Shown here: one piece after another, positions 36,107 through 45,236 of the stretch
How positions within the stretch are numbered: the first letter of the stretch is position 1
How the letters are laid out: the number at the start of each line of letters is the position of its first letter
Assembly (NCBI RefSeq): GCF_014837145.1
Contig: NZ_JACYFS010000010.1
Span: forward strand, 1-62,567
From: Chryseobacterium caseinilyticum
GTDB lineage: Bacteria > Bacteroidota > Bacteroidia > Flavobacteriales > Weeksellaceae
DNA: 62,567 bases
Reading direction: 5' to 3'
Translations under genes and position numbers: made by a program
Notes under the pieces: model-generated
Told to the model about the DNA's origin: nothing
What the model saw: only the letters and a program-made list of their open reading frames with translations
Database searches by the model: none

Positions 36107-36796
36107 ATGAAAATTTTAATCATAGAAGATAATCTCCGTGTTTCCAGTCTTATGAAAAGAGGATTGGAAAGTCAGGGTTACGAAATTTATATCTCTGAAG
36201 ATGCGGAAGATGCTTTGGTAATAGTAGAAACAATCACCTTTGATCTGATTATTACGGATATTATGCTTCCGCACATGAACGGTATTGAACTGAGCAAACT
36301 GGTTAAGCAAAAACATCCTGAACTTCCTATTATCATGTTGACAGCATTGGGAACGATTGATGAAAAAATCGAAGGTTTTGATGCCGGAGCAGATGATTAC
36401 ATGGTAAAACCTTTTGAGATCAGAGAACTGTACGCCAGAGTTAAAGCGATTTTGCTCAGAAAACCTGTTGTTCAATCAAAGAAAGAAGAATCCAGTATTG
36501 TAGAATATCGGGATTTGACTATTAATAAAAATACAAACCGTGTTTTCAGAAACGGGCAGGAAATTGATTTGACTCCGAAAGAATTTAAACTGCTGTTTTT
36601 CCTGATGAGCAATGCCGAACGAATCTTAAGCCGTGATGAAATTGCGGAAAATGTCTGGGGAAATCACTTTGATACAGGCACCAATTATATTGATGTTTAC
36701 ATTGCTTATCTCCGAAAGAAAATCGATAAAAATTTTGATGAAAAACTGATTCATACTAAACCCGGTGTAGGGTTTATCTTTACAAAACTCTCATGA
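36107..36796 (+). CDS. OmpR-family response regulator
   Basis: 229 residues. The receiver domain (1-115) has Glu7/Asp8, phosphoacceptor Asp51 (DLIITDIMLPHMNG), Thr79 (MLTALG) and Lys101 (VKPFE). The winged-helix Trans_reg_C domain (about 130-229) has 'DLTPKEFKLLFFLMSNAERI' and 'NYIDVYIAYLRKKID'. It overlaps its histidine kinase by four bases (ATGA). It is divergent from the porin-Dabb-cupin operon, a likely target. The signal is unknown. Confidence 0.93.
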   Translation: MKILIIEDNLRVSSLMKRGLESQGYEIYISEDAEDALVIVETITFDLIITDIMLPHMNGIELSKLVKQKHPELPIIMLTALGTIDEKIEGFDAGADDYMVKPFEIRELYARVKAILLRKPVVQSKKEESSIVEYRDLTINKNTNRVFRNGQEIDLTPKEFKLLFFLMSNAERILSRDEIAENVWGNHFDTGTNYIDVYIAYLRKKIDKNFDEKLIHTKPGVGFIFTKLS

Positions 36797-38166
36797 AAAT
36801 AGCTACAAGAACTGCCCTCAGTTACGCCATTCTAACTGCTGGAATTCTTTTTGTTTTTGCTTATGTGCTGTATTATGTTTCTGAAAAAAACCGGGAAGAC
36901 GAATTTAACGACCGTTTAGGCTATAAAATTACCTGGAGATCTGAATTTATCTTTGACGCTAAAATTGACAGTGCAAAAATTAAAGAGCTTCATTTAAGAA
37001 ACAAAAAAATCCTTAATGAAGCCGATATCAGTGTTTATAATGAGCAAAAAAAACTGCTTTTCACAGATATTCCACCGTCTTCACAAAATCAGAAAAACTT
37101 AGACCGATTTATCAAAAGCGGTAAGGATAAAATTACATGGGTAAGAAAAGAGCGGCAATATATGGCGATGAAATATGAGTCTGATGGTATTAACTATTAT
37201 GTCATCGGAAGTGCAGTAGATGTGACGGGGATGGCTCATATTGCTGAATTTAAAAAAGATATCATCGTGATTTATTTTATTTCGATCATCATCATTTTTA
37301 TTATCGGTTTTATGTTTTCATATTATACTTTGAAACCTTTAAAAGATATTATTGTTCAGATTCGTGATATTTCTGAACATAATCTGCATAAAAGACTTGT
37401 AATACCTAAGGCGAAGGATGAGATTTATGAGCTTACTGAGACTTTTAATTCGACCTTCAACCGCCTGGAAAAATCATTTAACAATCACAGACAGTTTGTC
37501 ACAACCATTTCGCATGAATTTAGAACGCCTCTTTCCACATTGATTTCAGAACTTGAACTGGCGAAAGATCTCAATACAACTTTGGACGAATATAAAATTT
37601 CTGTTGATAATGCTCTTCAGGATGCTCATCAAGCCTCAAAGCTGTCTTCTGCGCTTTTAGATTTTGCAAGGGCAAGTTATGATATTTCACAAATCAGTTT
37701 TACAGAGCTGAGATTAGATGAAGTCCTGGCAGATGCAAAAGTGAATTTGTTGCAGAAGAATTCAGAATACAAGGTAGGAATTCATTATATGGATCATGCA
37801 GCGGATCAGGACGAGAGTAATTACGATTTTCATGGAAACCCTTATCTGCTGCAAATAGCCTTTCTTAATTTAATGGAAAATGCCTGCAAATATTCTCAGG
37901 ATCAACAGTGTAATGTTGAAATTGAAATTCACAATAAAAATATCGAAATTAGATTTATTGATAAAGGAATCGGAATTTCTGAGGAAGATCAGCAGAATAT
38001 TTTTGATTTATTTTATCGCGGAAATAATAAAAATTACAACTCAGGAAACGGTATCGGTTTATCTATTGTTAAAAGGATTATTGAGATTCATCATGGAAAA
38101 ATTCAGTTAGAATCTGTACCCGGGAATGGAACTGTCTTTAAGGTACAGCTGTCCTTTAATTCGTAA
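36793..38166 (+). CDS. Membrane sensor histidine kinase
   Basis: 457 residues. The first membrane helix is at about 7-28, a ~125-residue periplasmic sensor domain follows, and the second helix is at about 157-180 (IIVIYFISIIIIFIIGFMF). Then come HAMP, a HisKA domain with His241 (TTISHEFRTPLSTLI), and an ATPase domain with NLMENACKYS, DKGIGI and GNGIGLSIVKRI. It phosphorylates the preceding regulator, overlapping it by four bases. The architecture matches classic envelope or metal sensors, but the ligand is unknown. Confidence 0.93.
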   Translation: MKIATRTALSYAILTAGILFVFAYVLYYVSEKNREDEFNDRLGYKITWRSEFIFDAKIDSAKIKELHLRNKKILNEADISVYNEQKKLLFTDIPPSSQNQKNLDRFIKSGKDKITWVRKERQYMAMKYESDGINYYVIGSAVDVTGMAHIAEFKKDIIVIYFISIIIIFIIGFMFSYYTLKPLKDIIVQIRDISEHNLHKRLVIPKAKDEIYELTETFNSTFNRLEKSFNNHRQFVTTISHEFRTPLSTLISELELAKDLNTTLDEYKISVDNALQDAHQASKLSSALLDFARASYDISQISFTELRLDEVLADAKVNLLQKNSEYKVGIHYMDHAADQDESNYDFHGNPYLLQIAFLNLMENACKYSQDQQCNVEIEIHNKNIEIRFIDKGIGISEEDQQNIFDLFYRGNNKNYNSGNGIGLSIVKRIIEIHHGKIQLESVPGNGTVFKVQLSFNS

Positions 38167-38435
38167 GCTAGATATACTTTCACGTTTTGGATTCATTGCT
38201 TGACTTCTTAAGTTGGTTGTTCACTAGTCTATATTAAATTAGTTTTGATATAGCAGTACTTAAATTACTAAACATCGTTTATGATTATAATAATTGCACT
38301 TTAATAAAAGTCGCTTACCAAACTTCAAAATTTCAGTGAGCATGTTCATACTCAAATCATATTAAACTTTAAATATATTACCTTTCCCCATCAGGCAGTA
38401 AGATCCTTTTATTGATCAATTAATTGAATAAAAAA

Positions 38436-38453
38436 AGCACTCGTACGAGTGCT
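38436..38453 (-). terminator. Palindromic terminator behind the relic gene
   Basis: AGCACTCGTACGAGTGCT is a perfect 18-bp palindrome. On the minus strand it is followed by TTTTTTATTC. It lies 7 bases past the stop of the relic at 38461. Confidence 0.7.
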
Positions 38454-38460
38454 ATATAAT

Positions 38461-38701
38461 CTATGTAAGTTGTAATTTTACGTTTGAAAAATCTGTAGAA
38501 TCACTTATTTCAATCCTGATAACCTTTTAGATACCTGGTTCGAGATCACCACTTTCAAAATGTGTTTCTGTCTAAAAGGCTTTGATAGTAGGAGCCGTAC
38601 TCAAAAGATTCTTCAATGTTTAACTCCTTGCCTGTTTCAACTAATGGATGAATTATTGGCTTCGTAGAATTACGAGCACAAAGCAGCAGATTTAACGTCA
38701 T
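38461..38701 (-). pseudogene. Decayed paralogue of the 85-residue gene at 30634
   Basis: From an ATG at 38701 the minus strand reads MTLNLLLCARNSTKPIIHPL and continues to SFEYGSYYQSLLDRNTF, then a stop. The next frame continues HFESGDLEPGI, a further stop, then KVIRIEISDSTDFSNVKLQL and T. It aligns along its length with the intact gene (MKLNLLLCPRDSRTPAIHHI, FEYGTYYYSQL, GDLEKGIYRVIDV). One frameshift and one nonsense codon are visible. The A-rich 5' flank is also conserved. Confidence 0.8.
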
Positions 38702-38994
38702 TTTTTTCTTGTAATATAGTTTATATGTCATAATTATATCTCACCATGAAGATATTTAAAGAGAATTTTATTGTAAATCACTCTGTAAGACCAAGGATGG
38801 CAATTAACTTGTTAGTATTTCTGCGCATATACAAATACTTATTGGTAAGATCTTCCTAAATCATTTTAGAAGGTCTTGCTTTTTTATATTTATTCAGTTT
38901 TAACTATTACAGTGCTATCATTAGGACGACTAGCATACTCCACTGCATTTTATATACTGATATTCGTTAATACTATGATATCACTTATATAATC
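38702..38994. other. Degenerate intergenic sequence
   Basis: It contains a hairpin with imperfect arms at about 38847-38878, followed by a T-run, as if a + strand gene had once ended there. An unconvincing 37-codon ORF precedes the hairpin. Nothing intact was found. Confidence 0.4.
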
Positions 38995-39185
38995 AGCTGG
39001 CACTCCAGGACAATTTTTCCGATTGGTGGAATGCAAAATTCACAAAGCCTAAATATGGACGTGACGGTTTATCAGACAGTAATCTAATGCCTATATAGCC
39101 AATGGAAAATCTTTCTGGGACCAAAGTTTGAGTAAAAAAAATGGAATGGATATAACGTCTAAAAAAAGAATCAAAAAAAATCGTT
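38995..39185 (+). pseudogene. Relic of an exonuclease III gene
   Basis: DNA from about 39031 to 39185 is colinear with 57211-57375 of the intact exonuclease III gene. Shared blocks include CCAATGGAAA, GGGACCAAAGTTTGAGTA and AAAATGGAATGGAT (AAAATGGATTGGAT in the intact gene). The reading frame has several stops and small indels, and both ends of the gene are missing. A weaker match extends left to about 38995. It is a truncated, long-decayed copy. Confidence 0.75.
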
Positions 39186-39288
39186 GATTAAGCAGTTTTA
39201 AATGTAAACTTGTTACATATCGCACATCCAAAAAAACCAGTAGGTACAATTTACATGTTATAGCCATCATCATTAATTTAAATTAAAA

Positions 39289-39315
39289 AACCGCAAAGAC
39301 AAAATCTTTGCGGTT
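39289..39315 (-). terminator. Terminator of the T9SS paralogue cluster
   Basis: AACCGCAAAGA and TCTTTGCGGTT form an 11-bp perfect stem with a five-base loop. On the minus strand it is followed by TTTT. It lies 23 bp past the last gene. Confidence 0.85.
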
Positions 39316-39337
39316 CAGAAATGTTATTCAGATAAAG

Positions 39338-41227
39338 TTATTTTTTTAAGAACTTCTCCGTCACCACAGCCTTTTCCGTTTTCACTTTTACATAATAAAC
39401 ACCAGCTGTCAAAGCACTCATATTAATTTGTGCACTGGTATTCCCGAGGCTTCCTCTTAAAACAGTTTGCCCCACAGAAGAATACACTTCATAGCTTTCA
39501 AGTTTATTTTTACTTTTAATTGTTAGGAATTCGTGAACTGGATTGGGATAAAACTGCAGATCAGCTTCTTCTGCTGTTTCTTCCTCAACGGATAGTGAAC
39601 AAGTGGCAGAAGTTGCCAATTTTGCGATAAAGAAATCTCCTTTAGATGATCCAGATCTTACAATTGTCGGCACACCGTCATTTGGGAGGGTAAAAAGCTG
39701 GCCTTCGATATGGCCTCCCAGCATAATATTACCATCGTTATCTACTGCTACAGCTGAAAATGTATCATTTGCACCTGCGGATCCCATTACGTCATAAAAG
39801 CCTAAAACATTTCCTGTACTTTTGCTAAGCCTCATTACGACTGGATCAGTTAAATGATTTACGGGTCTGGATAATGTAAAACCGTCCCAAATGCTGTAAA
39901 CATCGCTTTTAGCAAAGATTACTTCATTTCCGTTAAAAGCCAGACTTTTTAGCGAAATATCAAAGATACTGGGATAAACCGGATTCATACCTGTAGCTCT
40001 TTTCGCCCAGAGAACTGAACTTGAAGTATTTGTTGTGCTTAACCTCATTATAAAGCCATTGTTTCCATCAATAGATTGGGGCGGAAATGTATAATCGCCG
40101 AATCCTGTAGACTCATTATTAATCCTAACATAATTTCCCACTAAAAAAAGATCAGAACCTACAGGGTCTTTTTTTACAGCCCAGATTTGCATAGCAGTAG
40201 GTGCAGATAATGTGAAATGCTCTTCCCTCCTCCATAATTCTGCAGCTGTGGTAGCATTAATGGCCAATAAAAAACCTCCTTTTTTTAAAGGAATATTATT
40301 ATATGATAAATCACCAATGTGAAAGCCTCCTAAATAATATCTGTTGTTGAGCTCATCATATATAAAATTAACCCTGTCAGATGTATTAATCGTAACACCC
40401 TCCATAGGAAGCAGCAAAGGAGAACCTACCATGTTTCCGCTGGTATCATATTTTACAACATAATATTTATAGAGTCCAGTTAATACATTGTAGTTGGAAG
40501 GAACCGTGACGGTATTATTCAAATGTGTTCCCAATCGAAGTCCTACAATGAAATGAATGATATTTTGAGAATCAATCAATGTTGCGCCAAGGGTTGAATT
40601 TGTGTTATTGATTGGTACACCAGGGTACGAAGGATCAAGTATAACTTCTCCTTGAAGAGTTTGTCTCCAAACCAAATTACCATCCGAAGTATTGTACTTT
40701 AAAAGATAAGCTGTTTTCATAGCATCAGAAAATACAGCATTATCTGTAATGACAGGTAAAATATCATTATCGCCAAAACGTGGTGGCACATTCGTAGCAG
40801 CCCCGTTTCCTGATAAGTTTCCTGTTGAAATAGCGAGATACAAACCTCCATTATTATCTAAAACAAAATTCCTTGAATCTTCATATGTAGCTCCTCCTAT
40901 AGTACGTTTCCAGCGGATATTGCCCATGCAATCTGTCGAGAAAAGCATAAGATCACGTCTTGCACCATTATTTCCAATACTTCCATAGTGCGCTACAGGT
41001 TGTCCATCCAGTTGAGGAGAACCACTATATAACGCTACTAGATAATATGTGTTATTATTATTATCTACCGCAATATCTAAAACGAGTTCATCATCTTTAT
41101 AAGTAAAACCTGCTCCATAGGAACCATAAACACCTCCGCCGGACTTAGCCCATTGCCACTGATAGTTTTGCGATAAAAATAATTGAATAGAAAATAAAAG
41201 GATAAACAGTAAAAAAAATTTTCTCAT
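39338..41227 (-). CDS. Secreted protein with T9SS type A tail, paralogue 4 of 4
   Basis: 629 residues. A signal peptide (about 1-19, ending LFLSQ) starts the mature protein at NYQWQWAKSGG. The body has repeated 'D(I/V)AVDNNNNTYYL', 'LDNNGGLYLA' and 'AVDNDGNIMLGG' segments like SBBP/Kelch-type beta-propellers. The tail (about 555-629: LQFYPNPVHEFLTIKSKNKL, ...ALTAGVYYVKVKTEK) is a Por_Secre_tail for type IX secretion. It is the last and most diverged of four tandem paralogues; 32 bp separate it from the previous gene. It is probably an extracellular binding or structural protein with unknown ligand. Confidence 0.85.
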   Translation of the reverse strand: MRKFFLLFILLFSIQLFLSQNYQWQWAKSGGGVYGSYGAGFTYKDDELVLDIAVDNNNNTYYLVALYSGSPQLDGQPVAHYGSIGNNGARRDLMLFSTDCMGNIRWKRTIGGATYEDSRNFVLDNNGGLYLAISTGNLSGNGAATNVPPRFGDNDILPVITDNAVFSDAMKTAYLLKYNTSDGNLVWRQTLQGEVILDPSYPGVPINNTNSTLGATLIDSQNIIHFIVGLRLGTHLNNTVTVPSNYNVLTGLYKYYVVKYDTSGNMVGSPLLLPMEGVTINTSDRVNFIYDELNNRYYLGGFHIGDLSYNNIPLKKGGFLLAINATTAAELWRREEHFTLSAPTAMQIWAVKKDPVGSDLFLVGNYVRINNESTGFGDYTFPPQSIDGNNGFIMRLSTTNTSSSVLWAKRATGMNPVYPSIFDISLKSLAFNGNEVIFAKSDVYSIWDGFTLSRPVNHLTDPVVMRLSKSTGNVLGFYDVMGSAGANDTFSAVAVDNDGNIMLGGHIEGQLFTLPNDGVPTIVRSGSSKGDFFIAKLATSATCSLSVEEETAEEADLQFYPNPVHEFLTIKSKNKLESYEVYSSVGQTVLRGSLGNTSAQINMSALTAGVYYVKVKTEKAVVTEKFLKK

Positions 41228-41259
41228 GGTATATGATTTAGATTATTTCTATGGCTAGT

Positions 41260-43128
41260 CTATTTTTTAATAACCTTCTCCGTCACCACAGCCTTTTCAG
41301 TTTTTACTTTTACATAATAAACACCAGCTGTTAAAGCACTCATATTGATCTGTGCATTCGTATTCCCTAAGTTTCCTCTTAGAACAGTTTGCCCAACAGA
41401 AGAATACACTTCGTAGCTTTCAAGTTTGTTTTTGCTCTTAATGGTTAGGAAATCCTGAACAGGATTAGGATAAAACTGTAAACTGGCTTCTGCAGAAGTT
41501 TCTTCTACCGACATTGTAGAGCACGCAACATTGGCAAGTTTTGCAAAGAAAAAGTCTGATTTAGTACTTCCCGATGCGTTGCTTATTGTTGCAACATTAT
41601 CATTTGTCGCAGTAAACAGTTGTGAATGTATAAATCCACCCAACATAATATTGTTATCATTATCTACAGCAACAGCAGTAAAATGATCATGCTGACCATA
41701 GTCGCCCTGTACCTCATAAGTCCCATTTACGACTCCGGTATCTTTATTTAATAATACAAGCAAAGGATCTGTACTGTCGTTTAACGGACGCACCATAGAA
41801 TACGCTCCCCAAACTTCTCTGATGCTTCCCTTGGCAAAAATAATTTCATTGCCTTTGATAACGATAGGCATACGGACGTTTTGCATTCCAACTTGAGTAG
41901 AGCCGTCAGATAAAGAGGTTGGAGATGTACTCCAAATGATATTACTTGAAGTGTTGGTTGTTGCTAACTTCATTACAAAACTAATTGATCCAATTAGAGG
42001 ACTTGTAAAATTATAGTCACTGCCAAACGAAACTGTATTAGTTGATTTACCTATTTTACCGGAAAGATAAATATCACTCGTTGTAGGGTCTTTCTTTAAA
42101 CCATAGATAAAATTAAATCCCTGACTTGCGCTGGTCACAAATTCTCTTCTCCAAAGTTCATTAAAATTTGTACTGTTGAATGCTAGTAAAAAAGCTGAGT
42201 TGTTAATCGGAACATTATTATATGAAAGTGCATTACCATTTGACCCACTGCCCTCTAAATTTCTTGAACCTGCAAGGTAGTAACGGCTGTTTACTTCATC
42301 AAATAACCAATTCAAATAACCTACTTTAAAATTTGTAGTCCCAGCAAGAGGAAGTAGAGATGGCGTTCCCACAATATTTCCATTTGTATCATATTTCACT
42401 AAATAATATTGGAAATTTTGACTAGAATTATAAGAACTCGGTACAGTTATCATTCCATTTAGGTGGGTTCCGTATTGAAACCCACATATTATGTGAATAT
42501 TATTTTGTGAGTCCATTATTGGCGGACTAAAATCCATAAAAGTATTAAGTGCGGATACATCTCCCTGAAAATCTTTTCTCCAAACTAAGTTCCCATCAGC
42601 TGTATTGTATTTTAGTAAAAAACCAGATCTCAAAGCTTCCTGAGGATCCATAAAATTATTGCTTACTAAAGGGAGAACATTATTATCACCAAATCGAGGG
42701 GGAAGGTATTGGCTACTGCTAACACTGGAACCATTACCAACACCAAAAGTCAAATAAAGACCTCCATTGTTATCCAAAACAATTTTTTGAGTATTTTCAC
42801 TCATATTACCACCTCCACCAATCGTTCTTTTCCAACGCACATTGCCCATGCAGTCGGTTGAGAATAAAACAATATCTTTAGATCCGTAGTTGGTCACAGG
42901 CTGTCCATCTAGTAAAGGAGTACCATCAAATATGGATGTGATATAGTAACTGTTATTTTGGTTATCAATGGCAATATCAAGAATATGTTCATCGTTTGAT
43001 TGAGTAAAACCCACAGTTGGATCTCCATTAGTTGCACCACCTGTTTTTGCCCATTGGTATGTGTAAGTCTGACTTTGATATAACAAAGAAAACAGCATAG
43101 CTGTAACTAAGTAAATGTTCTTTTTCAT
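41260..43128 (-). CDS. Secreted protein with T9SS type A tail, paralogue 3 of 4
   Basis: 622 residues from the ATG at 43128 (MKKNIYLVTAMLFSLLYQSQ); an in-frame ATG at 43140 adds MEII. Architecture as for the other three: signal peptide, beta-propeller body starting TYTYQWAKTGGATNGDPTVG, sorting tail ending VVTEKVIKK. It is very similar to paralogue 1 (for example GNGSSVSSSQYLPPRFGDNN is shared exactly). It begins 31 bp after paralogue 2 and is in the same operon. Confidence 0.87.
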   Translation of the reverse strand: MKKNIYLVTAMLFSLLYQSQTYTYQWAKTGGATNGDPTVGFTQSNDEHILDIAIDNQNNSYYITSIFDGTPLLDGQPVTNYGSKDIVLFSTDCMGNVRWKRTIGGGGNMSENTQKIVLDNNGGLYLTFGVGNGSSVSSSQYLPPRFGDNNVLPLVSNNFMDPQEALRSGFLLKYNTADGNLVWRKDFQGDVSALNTFMDFSPPIMDSQNNIHIICGFQYGTHLNGMITVPSSYNSSQNFQYYLVKYDTNGNIVGTPSLLPLAGTTNFKVGYLNWLFDEVNSRYYLAGSRNLEGSGSNGNALSYNNVPINNSAFLLAFNSTNFNELWRREFVTSASQGFNFIYGLKKDPTTSDIYLSGKIGKSTNTVSFGSDYNFTSPLIGSISFVMKLATTNTSSNIIWSTSPTSLSDGSTQVGMQNVRMPIVIKGNEIIFAKGSIREVWGAYSMVRPLNDSTDPLLVLLNKDTGVVNGTYEVQGDYGQHDHFTAVAVDNDNNIMLGGFIHSQLFTATNDNVATISNASGSTKSDFFFAKLANVACSTMSVEETSAEASLQFYPNPVQDFLTIKSKNKLESYEVYSSVGQTVLRGNLGNTNAQINMSALTAGVYYVKVKTEKAVVTEKVIKK

Positions 43129-45236
43129 AATAATTTCCACTTCGATTTTTTGACGCCATTTACTTTTTAAGAATCTTCTCTGTCACAACAGCTTTTTCAG
43201 TTTTCACTTTTACATAATAAACACCAGCTGTCAAAGCGCTCATATTAATTTGTGTATTCGTACTGCCCAAACCTCCTCTTAAAACGGTTTGCCCCGCAGA
43301 TGAATACACTTCGTAGCTTTCAAGTTTATTTTTGCTTTTAATAGTTAGAAGATCCTGAACCGGATTTGGGTAAAACTGTAATCCTGCCTCGATGGCGGTT
43401 TCTTCTACAGACAATGCTGAACAAGTAGCAGAAGTTGCCAGTTTAGCAAAAAAGAAATCTGTTTTTGAACTTCCGGCAGCGTTGCTGATAGTAGGCACAT
43501 TATCATTAGCTGAAGTAAAAAGTTGTGAATTTATAAAACCACCTAACATAATATTGTTATCATTGTCTACAGCAACCGCAGTAAAATGATCTTCCTGTCC
43601 ATAGCTTCCCTGTACTTCGTAAGTTCCATTAACAACACCTGTATCTTTATTGAATCTTACAAGTAAGGGGTCAGTTCTGTCATTGGCTGGTCTTGTCATC
43701 GAATAATTGCCCCAAACTTCCTGAATACTTCCTTTCGCAAAAAGTAATTCGTTACCGTTAATTGCTAAAGGCATTCTGGCATTAACAATAAAAGCATCTG
43801 AGCTTCCATCTGACAGAGCAGTTAAATTATTACACCAAATTACATTTCCTGAATTGCTTAGTTTCATAGCAAAACTAATCTGTCCAATGAGTGGTGTTGT
43901 AAAGCTGTAAGTTCCAAAACTTGCTAATGTTGGATTATTTCCACCTTTAAAAAATCTCCCTGAAATATATAGATCACTGGTAGTAGGGTCTTTTTTCAAC
44001 CCAAAAATATAATCACTAGGCGAACCTGCAGTACCATTATTTATTTCTTTCCTCCACGATTCTGCAAAGTTTGTAGAATTAAAAGCTAAAACAAAAGCGT
44101 TTTGAATAATGGCCGTACCATTGTATGAAAAGTTTAAACCACTATTTCCAGGATAATTTTTTGAACCTGCTAAGTAATATCTGCTGTTCGTTTCATCATA
44201 CATGAAATTTAAATATCCTCCCTGAAAAGTTGTTGAGCCAGTTATAGGTAATAGTGATGGATTGCCAACAATATTTCCTGAAGTATCATATTTTACAAGA
44301 TAATATTGAAAATTTGGTGTAGAGCTGTCAAATGATGATGGTACTGTAATCAAACCATTAAGATGCGTTCCAAATTTAAAACCACAAATTAAATGAATAG
44401 TGCTTTGAGAATCAATTAAAGGAGTTCCAATGTCGCAATTGTTATTTTGAATACTTACATCACCCTGAAGATCTCTTCTCCAAACCAAATTTCCATTTGC
44501 AGTATTATATTTTAATAAAAATGAATTTCTTTTAGCAGGCTCCGCTAAAAATGGATCAGGATTTCTATAAGGCATTGCATTATTGTCATCAAATCTTAAT
44601 GGCAGATCAGGCTGTCCTGTTGTTGCTGGATTGGTGCCAAAAAAAGTCAAATATAAACCTCCATTATTGTCCAAAACTATCTTTTGGGAAAATGCTGAAG
44701 TGGTAGCACTTCCTATAGCTCTTGACCATCTGATATTTCCTTGGCAATCAGTAGAAAAAAGTACTATATTTTTCCCACCATAGTTGGTGATAGACTGACC
44801 GGCCAAGAGAGGAGTATTTTGGTACATAGGAACTAAGTAGTACGTATTGTTGTTAGAGTCGGTAGCCATATCCAGGACTTGTTCATCCAATTGCTGGTTA
44901 AATCCCGATCCGCTACTTCCGTTTGTAGCTCCACCTGTTTTTGCCCATTGGTAGGTGTAGGTTTGACTTTGGTACAGCAAGGAAAACAGCACAGCTGTAA
45001 CTAAGTAAATGTTCTTTTTCATAATAATTTCCACTTCGATTTTTTGACGCCATTTACTTTTTAAGAATCTTCTCTGTCACAACAGCTTTTTCAGTTTTCA
45101 CTTTTACATAATAAACACCAGCTGTCAAAGCGCTCATATTAATTTGTGTATTCGTACTGCCCAAACCTCCTCTTAAAACGGTTTGCCCCGCAGATGAATA
45201 CACTTCGTAGCTTTCAAGTTTATTTTTGCTTTTAAT
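43099..45236 (-). repeat. 244-bp exact direct repeats at the paralogue junctions
   Basis: 43099-43342 and 44993-45236 are identical base for base. Each spans the end of one gene (its sorting tail), the 31-bp spacer, and the signal-peptide start of the next gene. The repeats mark a duplication unit of 1894 bp and are a likely substrate for recombination that adds or removes one gene. Confidence 0.9.
43160..45022 (-). CDS. Secreted protein with T9SS type A tail, paralogue 2 of 4
   Basis: 620 residues from the ATG at 45022 (MKKNIYLVTAVLFSLLYQSQ); an upstream in-frame ATG at 45034 is possible. The beta-propeller body differs from the neighbours in its variable loops (for example GTNPATTGQPDLPLRFDDNN), while the framework and sorting tail (LQFYPNPVQDLLTIKSKNKL) are conserved. 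The tail is identical in DNA to that of paralogue 1 over more than 150 bp, showing recent duplication or conversion. Same operon and likely role as the other three. Confidence 0.87.
   Translation of the reverse strand: MKKNIYLVTAVLFSLLYQSQTYTYQWAKTGGATNGSSGSGFNQQLDEQVLDMATDSNNNTYYLVPMYQNTPLLAGQSITNYGGKNIVLFSTDCQGNIRWSRAIGSATTSAFSQKIVLDNNGGLYLTFFGTNPATTGQPDLPLRFDDNNAMPYRNPDPFLAEPAKRNSFLLKYNTANGNLVWRRDLQGDVSIQNNNCDIGTPLIDSQSTIHLICGFKFGTHLNGLITVPSSFDSSTPNFQYYLVKYDTSGNIVGNPSLLPITGSTTFQGGYLNFMYDETNSRYYLAGSKNYPGNSGLNFSYNGTAIIQNAFVLAFNSTNFAESWRKEINNGTAGSPSDYIFGLKKDPTTSDLYISGRFFKGGNNPTLASFGTYSFTTPLIGQISFAMKLSNSGNVIWCNNLTALSDGSSDAFIVNARMPLAINGNELLFAKGSIQEVWGNYSMTRPANDRTDPLLVRFNKDTGVVNGTYEVQGSYGQEDHFTAVAVDNDNNIMLGGFINSQLFTSANDNVPTISNAAGSSKTDFFFAKLATSATCSALSVEETAIEAGLQFYPNPVQDLLTIKSKNKLESYEVYSSAGQTVLRGGLGSTNTQINMSALTAGVYYVKVKTEKAVVTEKILKK

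Noticed and set aside
38436..38453. AGCACTCGTACGAGTGCT as an operator
   Set aside because: Its position directly after the relic gene's stop and the following T-run fit a terminator better.
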